From the NCBI GenBank assembly GCA_036172665.1, contig JAYKNF010000038.1:174220-238219 (forward strand): a stretch of DNA of 64,000 nt. The letters run 5' to 3'. This DNA comes from Prosopocoilus inquinatus. Lineage: Eukaryota; Arthropoda; Insecta; Coleoptera; Lucanidae. Shown here in pieces: positions 11,290 to 24,600 of this stretch. The notes beneath the pieces are model-generated. The model searched no databases, was not told the DNA's origin, and saw only the letters and a list, made by a program, of their open reading frames with translations. Position 1 is the stretch's first letter, and every line of letters starts with the position of its first letter. Position numbers and translations under genes: made by a program.

Positions 11290-12579
11290 TAGCGTTGTTC
11301 CTGTGATGTATCTAATCGATCCTTACTTATCTATCATGTTATTTGGCGTTTCGATGGACTCCAGCAGCTCTGATGTGAGATACGACGTTTTCGGACGCAG
11401 CAGAAGCTGGAAATAGTTTTAAACGAAACAACACGCATTAGCGTTGTTCCTGTGATGTATATAATCGATCCTTACTCATCTATCATGTTATTTGACGTTT
11501 CGATGGGCTCCAGTAACTCTAATGTGAGATACGAAATTTTCGGACGCAGCAGAAGCTGGAAATAGTTTTAAACGAAACAACACGCATTAGCGTTGTTCCT
11601 GTGATGTATCTAATCGATCCTTGCTTATCTATCATGTTATTTGACGTTTGGATGGACTCCAGTAACCCTGACGTGAGATACGAAGTTCTCGGACGCAGCA
11701 GAATCTGGAAAGAGTTTTAAACGAAACAACACGCATTAGCGTTGTTCCTGTGATGTATCTAATCGATCCTTACTCATCTATCATGTTATTTGACGTTTGG
11801 ATGGACTCCAGTAACTCTAATGTGAGATACGAAATTTTCGGACGCCGCAGAAGCTGGAAATAGTTTTAAACGAAACAACACGCATTAGCGTTGTTCCTGT
11901 GATGTATCTAATCGATCCTTACTTATCTATCATGTTATTTGACGTTTGGATGGACTCCAGTAACCCTGACGTGAGATACGAAGTTCTCGGGCGCAGCAGA
12001 AGCTGGAAATAGTTTTAAACGAAACAACACGTATTAGCGTTGTTCCTGTGATGTATCTAATCGATCCTTATTCATCTATCATGTTATTTGGCGTCTCGAT
12101 GGACTCCAGTAACTCAGATGTGAGATACGAAGTTCTCGGACCCAGCTGAAGCTAGAAATAGTTTTAAACGAAACAACACGCATTAGCGTTGTTCCTGTGC
12201 TGTATCTAATCGATCCTTACTTATCTATCATGTTATTTGACATTTCGATGGACTCCAGTAACTCTGATGTGAGATACGACGTTTTCGGACGCAGCAGCAG
12301 CTGGAAATAGTTTTAAACGAAACAACACATATTAGCGTTGTTTCTGTAATGTATCTAATCGATCCTTACTCATCTATCATGTTATTTGACGTTTGGACGG
12401 ACTCCAGTAACTCTGATGTGAGATACAAACTTATCGGACGCAGCGGAAGCTGGAAATAGTTTTGAACGAAACAACACGTATTAGCGTTGTTCCTGTGATG
12501 TATCTAAACGATCCTTACTTATCTAACATGTTATTTGACGTTTTGATGGACTCCAGTAAGTCTGATGTGAGATACAAAG
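11290..12579 (+). repeat. Local duplication, copy 2 (22-monomer spacing)
   Basis: This is the second copy of 8012-9301, offset 3,278 bp. A few substitutions separate them, for example GGTCGCAG in copy 1 against GGACGCAG here, and TATTTCCTG against TGTTTCTG. Confidence 0.8.
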
Positions 12580-14328
12580 ATTTCGGATGCAGCAGAAGCT
12601 GGAAATAGTTTTGAACGAAACAACACGCATTAGCGATGTTCCTGTGATGTATCTAAACGATCCTTACTTATCTATCATGTTATTTGACGTTTGGACGGAC
12701 TCCAGTAACTCTGAGGTGAGATACAAAGTTCCCGGACGCAGCAGAAGCTGGAAATAGTTTTGAACGAAACAACACGTATTAGCGTTGTTCCTGTGATGTA
12801 TCTAATCGATCCTTACTCATCTATCATGTTATTTGGCGTTACGATGGACTCCAGTAACTTATATGTGAGATACGAAGTTCTCGGACGCAGCTGAAGCTAG
12901 AAATAGTTTTAAACGAAACAACACGCATTAGCGTTGTTCCTGTGATGTATCTAATCGATCCCTACTTATCTATCATGTTATTTGACGTTTGGATGGACTC
13001 CAGTAACCCTGACGTGAGATACGAAGCTCTCGGACGCAGCAGAAGCTGGAAATAGTTTTAAACGAAAAAACACGTATTAGCGTTGTTCCTGTGATGTATC
13101 TAATCGATCCTTACTCATCTATCATGTTATTTGACGTTTGGATGGACTCCAGTAACTCTGATGTGAGATACGACGTTTTCTGAGGCAGCAGAAGCTGGAA
13201 ATAGTTTTAAACGAAGCAACACGCATTAGCGTTGTTCCTGTGATGTATCTAATCGATCCTTACTTATCTATCATGTTATTTGGCGTTACGATGGACTCCA
13301 GTAACTCTGATGTGAGATACGACGTTTTCGGACGCAGCAGAAGCTGGAAATAGTTTTAAACGAAACAACACGCATTAGCGATGTTCCTGTGATGTATCTA
13401 AACGATCCTTACTTATCTATCATGTTATTTGACGTTTGGACGGACTCCAGTAACTCTGATGTGAGATACAAAGTTCCCGGACGCAGCAGAAGCTGGAAAT
13501 AGTTTTGAACGAAACAACACGTATTAGCGTTGTTCCTGTGATGTATCTAAACGATCCTTACTTATCTAACATGTTATTTAACGTTTGGATGGACTCCAGT
13601 AAGTCTGATGTGAGATACAATGTTTTTGGACGCAGCAGGAGCTGGAAATAGTTTTAAACGAAACATCACGTATTAGCGTTGTTCCTGTGATGTATCTAAT
13701 CGATCCTTACTCATCTATCATGTTATTTGGCGTTACGATGGACTCCAGTAACTTAGATGTGAGATACGAAGTTCTCGGACGCAGCTGAAGCTAGAAATAG
13801 TTTTAAACGAAACAACACGTATTAGCGTTGCTCCTGTGATGTATCTAATCGATCCTTACTTTTCTATCATGTTATTTGACGTTTCGATGGACTCCAGTAA
13901 CTCTGATGTGAGATACGACGTTTTCGGACGCAGCAGAAGCTGGAAATAGTTTTAAACGAAAAAACACGTATTAGCGTTGTTCCTGTGATGTATCTAATCG
14001 ATCCTTACTCATCTATCATGTTATTTGACGTTTGGATGGACTCCAGTAGCTCTGATGTGAGATACGACGTTTTCTGAGGCAGCAGAAGCTGGAAATAGTT
14101 TTAAACGAAACAACACGCATTAGCGTTGTTCCTGTGATGTATCTAATCGATCCTTACTTATCTATCATGTTATTTGGCGTTTCGATGGACTCCAGCAGCT
14201 CTGATGTGAGATACGATGTTTTCGGACGCAGCAGAAGCTGGAAATAGTTTTAAACGAAACAACACGCATTAGCGTTGTTCCTGTGATGTATCTAATCGAT
14301 CCTTACTCATCTATCATGTTATTTGACG

Positions 14329-17300
14329 TCTCGATGGACTCCAGTAACTCTAATGTGAGATACGAAATTTTCGGACGCAGCAGAAGCTGGAAATAGTTTT
14401 AAACGAAACAACACGCATTAGCGTTGTTCCTGTGATGTATCTAATCGATCCTTACTCATCTATCATGTTATTTGACGTTTGGATGGACTCCAGTAACTCT
14501 GAAGTGAGATACAAAGTTTTTGGACGCAGCAGAAGCTGGAAATAGTTTTGAACGAAACAACACGTATTAGCGTTGTTCCTGTGATGTATCTAATCGATCC
14601 TTACTTTTCTATCATGTTATTTGACGTTTCGATGGACTCCAGTAACTCTGATGTGAGATACGACGTTTTCGGACGCAGCAGAAGCTGGAAATAGTTTTAA
14701 ACTAAACAACACGCATTAGCGATGTTCCTGTGATGTATCTAAACGATCCTTACTCATCTATCATGTTATTTGACGTTTGGACGGACTCCAGTAACTCTGA
14801 TGTGAGATACAAAGTTCTCGGACGCAGCAGAAGCTGGAAATAGTTTTAAATGAAACAACACGCATTAGCGTTGTTCCTGTGATGTATCTAATCGATCCTT
14901 ACTTATCTATCATGTTATTTGGCGTTTCGATGGACTCCAGCAGCTCTGATGTGAGATACGACGTTTTCGGACGCAGCAGAAGCTGGAAATAGTTTTAAAC
15001 GAAACAACACGCATTAGCGTTGTTCCTGTGATGTATCTAATCGATCCTTACTCATCTATCATGTTATTTGACGTCTCGATGGACTCCAGTAACTCTAATG
15101 TGAGATACGAAATTTTCGGACGCAGCAGGAGCTGGAAATAGTTTTAAACGAAACAACACGTATTAGCGTTGTTCCTGTGCTGAATCTAATCGATCCTTAC
15201 TTATCTATCATGTTATTTGACGTTTCGATGGACTCCAGTAACTCTGATGTGAGATAAGACGTTTTCGGACGCAGCAGAAGCTGGAAATAGTTTTAAACGA
15301 AACATCACGTATTAGCGTTGTTCCTGTGATGTATCTAATCGATCCTTACTCATCTATCATGTTATTTGACGTTTGGATGGACTCCAGTAACTCTAATGTG
15401 AGATACGAAATTTTCGGACGCAGCTGAAGCTAGAAATAGTTTTAAACGAAACAACACGCATTAGCGTTGTTCCTGTGTTGTATCTAATCGATCCCTACTT
15501 ATCTATCATGTTATTTGACGTTTGGATGGACTCCAGTAACCCTGACGTGAGATACGAAGTTCTCGGACGCAGCAGAAGCTGGAAATAGTTTTAAACGAAA
15601 CAACACGTATTAGCGTTGTTCCTGTGATGTATCTAATCGATCCTTACTCATCTATCATGTTATTTGACGTTTGGATGGACTCCAGTAGCTCTGATGTGAG
15701 ATACGACGTTTTCTGAGGCAGCAGAAGCTGGAAATAGTTTTAAACGAAACAACACGCATTAGCGTTGTTCCTGTGATGTATCTAATCGATCCTTGCTTAT
15801 CTATCATGTTATTTGACGTTTGGATGGACTCCAGTAACCCTGACGTGAGATACGAAGTTCTCGGAGGCAGCAGAATCTGGAAAGAGTTTTAAACGAAACA
15901 ACACGCATTAGCGTTGTTCCTGTGATGTATCTAATCGATCCTTACTCATCTATCATGTTATTTGACGTTTGGATGTACTCCAGTAACTCTAATGTGAGAT
16001 ACGAAATTTTCGGACGCCGCAGAAGCTGGAAATAGTTTTAAACGAAACAACACGCATTAGCGTTGTTCCTGTGATGTATCTAATCGATCCTTACTCATCT
16101 ATCATGTTATTTGGCGTCTCGATGGACTCCAGTAACTCTGATGTGAGATACGACGTTTTCGGACGCAGCAGCAGCTGGAAATAGTTTTAAACGAAACAAC
16201 ACATATTAGCGTTGTTCCTGTAAAGTATCTAATCGATCCTTACTCATCTATAATGTTATTTGACGTTTGGACGGACTCCAGTAACTCTGATGTGAGATAC
16301 AAAGTTATCGGACGCAGCAGAAGCTGGAAATAGTTTTGAACGAAACAACACGTATTAGCGTTGTTCCTGTGATGTATCTAAACGATCCTTACTTATCTAA
16401 CATGTTATTTGACGTTTTGATGGACTCCAGTAAGTCTGATGTGAGATAAAATGTTTTTGGATGCAGCAGGAGCTGGAAATAGTTTTGAACGAAACAACAC
16501 GTATTAGCGTTGTTCCTGAGATGTATCTAGACGATCCTTAATTATCTAACATGTTATTTGACGTTTGGATGGACTCCAGTAAGTCTGATGTGAGATACAA
16601 AGTTTTTGGACGCAGCAGGAGCTGGAAATAGTTTTAAACGAAACAACACGTTTTAGCGTTGTTCCTGTGATGTATCTAATCGATCCTTACTCATCTATCA
16701 TGTTATTTGACGTTTCGATGGACTCCAGTAACTCTGATGTGAGATACGAAGTTTTCGGACGCAGCAGAAGCTGGAAATAGTTTTAAACGAAACAACACGT
16801 ATTAGCGTTGTTCCTGTGATGTATCTAATCGATCCTTATTCATCTATCACGTTATTTGACGTTTGGATGGACTCCAGTAACTCTGATGTGAGATAAAAAG
16901 ATTTCGGACGCAGCAGAAGCTGGAAATAGTTTTGAACGAAGCAACACGTATTAGCGTTGTTCCTGAGATGTATCTAGACGATCCTTAATTATCTAACATG
17001 TTATTTGACGTTTGGATGGACTCCAGTAAGTCTGATGTGAGATACAAAGTTTTTGGACGCAGCAGGAGCTGGAAATAGTTTTAAACGAAACAACACGTTT
17101 TAGCGTTGTTCCTGTGATGTATCTAATCGATCCTTACTCATCTATCATGTTATTTGGCGTTACGATGGACTCCAGTAACTTAGATGTGAGATACGAAGTT
17201 CTCGGACGCAGCTGAAGCTAGAAATAGTTTTAATCGAAACAACACGTATTAGCGTTGTTCCTGTGATGTATCTAATCGATCCTTACTCATCTATCATGTT

Positions 17301-18675
17301 ATTTGACGTTTGGATGGACTCCAGTAGCTTTGATGTGAGATACGACGTTTTCTGAGGCAGCAGAAGCTGGAAATAGTTTTAAACGAAACAACACGCATTA
17401 GCGTTGTTCCTGTCATGTGTCTAATCGATCCTTACTTATCTATCATGTTATTTGGTGTTTCGATGGACTCCAGTAGTTCTGATGTGAGATACGACGTTTT
17501 CGGACGCAGCAGAAGCTGGAAATAGTTTTAAACGAAACAACACGCATTAGCGTTGTTCCTGTGATGTATCTAATCGATCCTTACTCATCTAACATGTTAT
17601 TTGACGTTTCGATGGACTCCAGTAACTCTTATGTGAGATACGAAATTTTCGGACGCAGCAGAAGCTGGAAATAGTTTTAAACGAAACAACACGCATTAGC
17701 GTTGTTCCTGTGATGTATCTAATCGATCCTTACTTATCTATCATGTTATTTGACGTTTGGATGGACTCCAGTAACCCTGACGTGAGATACGAAGTTCTCG
17801 GACGCAGCAGAAGCTGAAAATAGTTTTAAACGAAACAACACGTATTAGCGTTGTTCCTGTGATGTATCTAATCGATCCTTATTCATCTATCATGTTATTT
17901 GACGTTTCGATGGACTCCAGTAACTCTGATGTGAGATACGAAGTTTTCGGACGCAGCAGAAGCTGGATATAGTTTTAAACGAAACAACACGTATTAGCGT
18001 TGTTCCTGTGATGTATCTAATCGATCCTTACTCATCTATCACGTTATTTGACGTTTGGATGGACTCCAGTAACTCTGATGTGAGATACAAAGATTTCGGA
18101 CGCAGCAGAAGCTGGAAATAGTTTTGAACGAAACAACACGTATTAGCGTTGTTCCTGAGATGTATCTAAACGATTATTACTTATCTAACATGTTATTTGA
18201 CGTTTGGATGGACTCCAGTAAGTCTGATGTGAGATACAATGTTTTTGGACGCAGCAGGAGCTGGAAATAGTTTTAAACGAAACAACACGTTTTAGCGTTG
18301 TTCCTGTGCTGTATCTAATCGATCCTTACTTATCTATCATGTTATTTGACGTTTCGATGGGCTCCAGTAACTCTCATGTGAGATACGACGTTTTCGGACG
18401 CAGCAGAAGCTGGAAATAGTTTTAAAGGAAACAACACGCATTAGCGATGTTCCTGTGATGTATCTAATCGATCCTTACTCATCTATCATGTTATTTTACG
18501 TTTGGATGAACTCCAGTAACTCTGATGTGAGATACAAAGTTTTTGGACGCAGCAGAAGCTGGAAATAGTTTTGAACGAAACAGCACGTATTAGCGTTGTT
18601 CCTGTGATGTATCTAATCGATCCTTACTCATCTATCATGTTATTTGACGTTTGGACGGACTCCAGTAACTCTGAT
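14329..18675 (+). repeat. Left block, copy 2 (expanded by five monomers)
   Basis: It is the counterpart of 1-3602. After matching the first three monomers or so, it holds four additional monomers (about 14770-15370). It regains register at TGTTGTATC (15475) and later gains one more monomer near 16.5 kb. All differences in length are multiples of 149 bp, apart from the 24-bp insertion private to copy 1. Confidence 0.85.
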
Positions 18676-21600
18676 GTGAGATACAAAGTTCTCGGACGCA
18701 GCAGAAGCTGGAAATAGTTTTGAACGAAACAACACGCATTAGCGTTGTTCCTGTGATGTATCTAATCGATCCTTACTCATCTATCATGTTATTTGGCGTT
18801 ACGATGGACTCCAGTAACTTAGATGTGAGATACGAAGTTCTCGAACGCAGCTGAAGCTAGAAATAGTTTTAAACGAAACATCACGCATTAGCGTTGTTCC
18901 TGTGATGTATCTAATCGATCCTTACTTATCTATCATGTTATTTGACGTTTGGATGGACTTCAGTAACCCTGACGTGAGATACGACGTTCTCGGACGCAGC
19001 AGAAGCTGGAAATAGTTTTAAATGAAACAACACGTATTAGCGTTGTTCCTGTGATGTATCTAATCGATCCTTACTTAGCTACTATGTTATTTGACGTTTC
19101 GATGGACTCCAGAAACTCTAATGTGAGATACGAAATTTTCGGACGCAGCAGCAGCTGGAAATAGTTTGAAACGAAACAACAAATATTAGCGTTGTTCCTG
19201 TGAGGTATCTAATCGATCCTTACTCATCTATCATGTTATTTGACGTTTGGACGGACTCCAGTAACTCTGATGAGAGATACAAAGTTCTCGGACGCAGTAG
19301 AAGCTGGAAATAGTTTTGAACGAAACAACACGTATTAGCGCTGTTCCTGTGATGTATCTAAACGATCCTTACTTATCTAACATGTTATTTGACGTTTGGA
19401 TGGACTCCAGTAAGTCTGATGTGAGATACAAAGTTTGTGGACGCAGCAGGAGCTGGAAATAGTTTTAAACGAAACAACACGTATTAGCGTTGTTCCTGTG
19501 CTGTATCTAATCGATCCTTACTCATATATCATGTTATTTGGCGTTTCGATGGACTACAGTAGCTCTGATGTGAGATACGACGTTTTCGGACGCAGCAGAA
19601 GCTGGAAATAGTTTTAAACGAAACAACACGCATTAGCGTTGATCCTGTGATGTATCTAATCGATCCTTACTCATCTATCATGTTATTTGACGTTTGGATG
19701 GACTCCAGTAACCCTGACGTGAGATACGAAGTTCTCTTACGCAGCAGATACTGGAAAAAGTTTTAAACGAAACAACACGCATTAGCGTTGTTCCTGTGAT
19801 GTATCTAATCGATCCTTACACATCTAGCATGTTATTTGACGTTTCGATGGACTCCAGTAACTCTAATGTGAGACACGAAATTTTCGGAGGCAGCAGAAGC
19901 TGGAAATAGTTTTAAACGAAACACCACGTATTAGCGTTGTTCCTGTGATATATCTAATCGATCCTTACTCATCTATCATGTTATTTTACGTTTGGATGAA
20001 CTCCAGTAACTCTGATGTGAGATACAAATTTCTTGGACGCAGCAGAAGCTGGAAATAGTTTTGAACGAAACAACACGCATTAGCGTTGTTCCTGTGATGT
20101 ATCTAATCGATCCTTACTTAGCTACTATGTTATTTGACGTTTCGATGGACTCCAGTAACTCTAATGTGAGATACGAAATTTTCGGACGCAGCAGAAGCTG
20201 GAAATAGTTTTAAACGAAACAACACGCATTAGCGTTGTTCCTGTGATGTATCTAATCGATCCTTACTCATCTATCATGTTATTTGGCGTTTCGATGGACT
20301 CCAGTAACTTAGATGTGAGATACGAAGTTCTCGGACGCAGCTGAAGCTAGAAATAGTTTTAAACGAAACAACACGCATTAGCGTTGTTCCTGTGATGTAT
20401 CTAATCGATCCTTACTCATCTATCATGTTATTTGACGTTTGGATGGACTCCAGTAGCTCTGATGTGAGATACGACGTTTTCTGAGGCAGCAGAAGCTGGA
20501 AATAGTTTTAAACGAAACAAAACGCATTAGCGTTGTTCCTGTGATGTATCTAATCGATCCTTACTTATCTATCATGTTATTTGGCGTTTCGATGGACTCC
20601 AGTAGCTCTGATGTGAGATACGACGTTTTCGGACGCAGCAGAAGCTGGAAATAGTTTTAAACGAAACAACACGCATTAGCGTTGTTCTTGTGATGTATCT
20701 AATCGATCCTTGCCTATCTATCATGTTATTTGACGTTTGGATGGACTCCAGTAACCCTGACGTGAGATACGAAGTTCTCGGACGCAGCAGAATCTGGAAA
20801 GAGTTTTAAACGAAACAACACGCATTAGCGTTATTCCTGTGATGTATCTAATCGATCCTTACTCATCTATCATGTTATTTGACGTTTGGATGGACTCCAG
20901 TAACTCTAATGTGAGATACGAAATTTTCGGACGCAGCAGAAGCTGGAAATAGTTTTAAACGAAACAACACGCATTAGCGTTGTTCCTGTGATGTATCTAA
21001 TCGATCCTTACTTATCTATCATGTTATTTGACGTTTGGATGGACTCCAGTAACCCTGACGTGAGATACGAAGTTCTCGGACGCAGCTGAAGCTGGAAATA
21101 GTTTTAAACGAAACAACACGTATTAGCGTTGTTCCTGTGATGTATCTAATCGATCCTTACTCATCTATCATGTTATTTGACGTTTGGATGGACTCCAGTA
21201 GCTCTGATGTGAGATACGACGTTTTCTGAGGCAGCAGAAGCTGGAAATAGTTTTAAACGAAACAACACGTATTAGCGTTGTTCCTGTGATGTATCTAATC
21301 GATCCTTACTCATCTATCATGTTATTTTACGTTTGGATGGACTCCAGTAACTCTGATGTGAGATACAAAGTTTTTGGACGCAGCAGAAGCTGGAAATAGT
21401 TTTGAACGAAACAACACGTATTAGCGTTGTTCCTGTGATGTATCTAATCGATCCTTACTTTTCTATCATGTTGTTTGACGTTTCGATGGACTCCAGTAAC
21501 TCTGATGTGAGATACGACGTTTTCGGACGCAGCAGAAGCTGGAAATAGTTTTAAACGAAACAACATGCATTAGCGATGTTCCTGTGATGTATCTAAACGA

Positions 21601-24600
21601 TCCTTACTCATCTATAGTGTTATTTGACGTTTGGACGGACTCCAGTAACCCTGACGTGAGATACGAAGTTCTCGGACGCAGCAGAAGCTGGAAATAGTTT
21701 TAAATGAAACAACACGTATTAGCGTTGTTCCTGTGATGTATCTAATCGATCCTTACTTAGCTACTATGTTATTTGACGTTTCGATGGACTCCAGAAACTC
21801 TAATGTGAGATACGAAATTTTCGGACGCAGCAGCAGCTGGAAATAGTTTGAAACGAAACAACAAATATTAGCGTTGTTTCTGTGATGTATCTAATCGATC
21901 CTTACTCATCTATCATGTTATTTGACGTTTGGATGAACTCCAGTAACCCTGACGTGAGATACGAAGTTCTCGGACGCAGCAGAAGCTGGAAATAGTTTTA
22001 AATGAAACAACACGTATTAGCGCTGTTCCTGTGATGTATCTAAACGATCCTTACTTATCTAACATGTTATTTGACGTTTGGATGGACTCCAGTAAGTCTG
22101 ATGTGAGATAAAAAGTTTGTGGACGCAGCAGGAGCTGTAAATAGTTTTAAACGAAACAACACGTATTAGCGTTGTTCCTGTGCTGTATCTAATCGATCCT
22201 TACTCATATATCATGTTATTTGGCGTTTCGATGTACTCCAGTAGCTCTGATGTGAGATACGACGTTTTCGGACGCACCAGAAGCTGGAAATAGTTTGAAA
22301 CGAAACAACACGCATTAGCGTTGTTCCTGTGATGTATCTAATCGATCCTTACACATCTAGCATGTTATTTGACGTTTCGATAGACTCCAGTAACTCTAAT
22401 GTGAGATACGAAATTTTCGGACGCAGCAGAAGCTGGAAATAGTTTTAAACGAAACACCACGTATTAGCGTTGTTCCTGTGATATATCTAATCGATCCTTA
22501 CTCATCTATCATGTTATTTTACGTTTGGATGAACTCCAGTAACTCTGATGTGAGATACAAAATTCTTGGACGCAGCAGAAGCTGGAAATAGTTTTGAACG
22601 AAACAACACGCATTAGCGTTGTTCCTGTGATGTATCTAATCGATCCTTACTTAGCTACTATGTTATTTGACGTTTTGATGGACTCCAGTAACTCTAATGT
22701 GAGATTCGAAATTTTCGGACGCAGCAGAAGCTGGAAATAGTTTTAAACGAAACAACACGCATTAGCGTTGTTCCTGTGATGTATCTAATCGATCCTTACT
22801 CATCTATCATGTTATTTGGCGTTTCGATGGACTCCAGTAACTTAGATGTGAGATACGAAGTTCTCGGACCCAGCTGAAGCTAGAAATAGTTTTAAACGAA
22901 ACAACACGCATTAGCGTTGTTCCTGTGCTGTATCTAATCGATCCTTACTTATCTATCATGTTATTTGACATTTCGATGGACTCCAGTAACTCTGATGTGA
23001 GATACGACGTTTTCGGACACAGCAGCAGCTGGAAATAGTTTTAAACGAAACAACACATATTAGCGTTGTTCCTGTAATGTATCTAATCGATCCTTACTCA
23101 TCTATCATGTTATTTGAAGTTTGGACGGACTCCAGTAACTCTGATGTGAGATACAAAGTTATCGGACGCAGCAGAAGCTGGAAATAGTTTTGAACGAAAC
23201 AACACGTATTAGCGTTGTTCCTGTGATGTATTTAAACGATCCTTACTTATCTAACATGTTATTTGACGTTTGGATGGACTCCAGTAAGTCTGATGTGAGA
23301 TACAAAGTTTTTGGACGCAGCAGGAGCTGGAAATAGTTTTAAACGAAACAACACGTATTAGCGTTGTTCCTGTGCTGTATCTAATCGATACTTACTTATC
23401 TATCATGTTATTTGACGTTTCGATGGACTCCAGTAACTCTGATGTGAGATACGAAGTTTTCGGACGCAGCAGAAGCTGGAAATAGTTTTAAACGAAACAA
23501 CACGTTTTAGCGTTGTTCCTGTGCTGTATCTAATCGATCCTTACTTATCTATCATGTTATTTGACGTTTCGATACGCTCCAGTAACTCTGATGTGAGATA
23601 CGACGTTTTCGGACGCAGCAGAAGCTGGAAATAGTTTTAAACGAAACAACACGCATTAGCGTTGTTCCTGTGATGTATCTAATCGATCCTTACTCATCTA
23701 TCATGTTATTTTACGTTTGGATGGACTCCAGTAACTCTGATGTGAGATACAAAGTTTTTGGACGCAACAGAAGCTGGAAATAGTTTTGAACGAAACAACA
23801 CGTATTAGCGTTGTTCCTGTGATGTATCTAATCGATCCTTACTTTTCTATCATGTTATTTGACGTTTGGACGGACTCCAGTAACTCTGATGTGAGATACA
23901 AAGTTCTCGGACGCAGCAGAAGCTGGAAATAGTTTTGAACGAAACAACACGTATTAGCGTTGTTCCTGTGCTGTATCTAATCGATCCTTACTTATCTATC
24001 ATGTTATTTGAGGTTTGGATGGACTCCAGTAACCCTGACGTGAGATACGAAGTTCTCGGACGCAGCAGAAGCTGGAAATAGTTTTAAACGAAACAACACG
24101 CATTAGCGTTGTTCGTGTGATGTATCTAATCGATCCTTACTCATCTATCATGTTATTTGGCGTTACGATGGACTCCAGTAACTTAGATGTGAGATACGAA
24201 GTTCTCGGACGCAGCTGAAGCTAGAAATAGTTTTAAACGAAACAACACGCATTAGCGTTGTTCCTGTGATGTATCTAATCGATCCTTACTTATCTATCAT
24301 GTTATTTGACGTTTGGATGGACTCCAGTAACCCTGACGTGAGATACGAAGTTCTCGGACGCAGCAGAAGCTGGAAATAGTTTTAAATGAAACAACACGTA
24401 TTAGCGTTGTTCCTGTGATGTATCTAATCGATCCTTACTTAGCTACTGTGTTATTTGACGTTTCGATGGACTCCAGAAACTCTAATGTGAGATAGGAAAT
24501 TTTCGGACGCAGCAGCAGCTGGAAATAGTTTGAAACGAAACAACAAATATTAGCGTTGTTCCTGTGATGTATCTAATCGATCCTTACTCATCTATCATGT

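Larger units (their letters stand above)
7300..14328 (+). repeat. Satellite block with short local duplications, rich in subfamily D
   Basis: Spacing of rare variants shows repeated whole-monomer duplications. GCTCTCGG lies at 7811, 10195, 11238 and 13026, i.e. 16, 7 and 12 monomers apart. GAATCTGGAAAGAG lies near 8425, 10660 and 11703, i.e. 15 and 7 monomers apart. No constant higher-order unit is maintained. No gene was seen. Confidence 0.8.
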
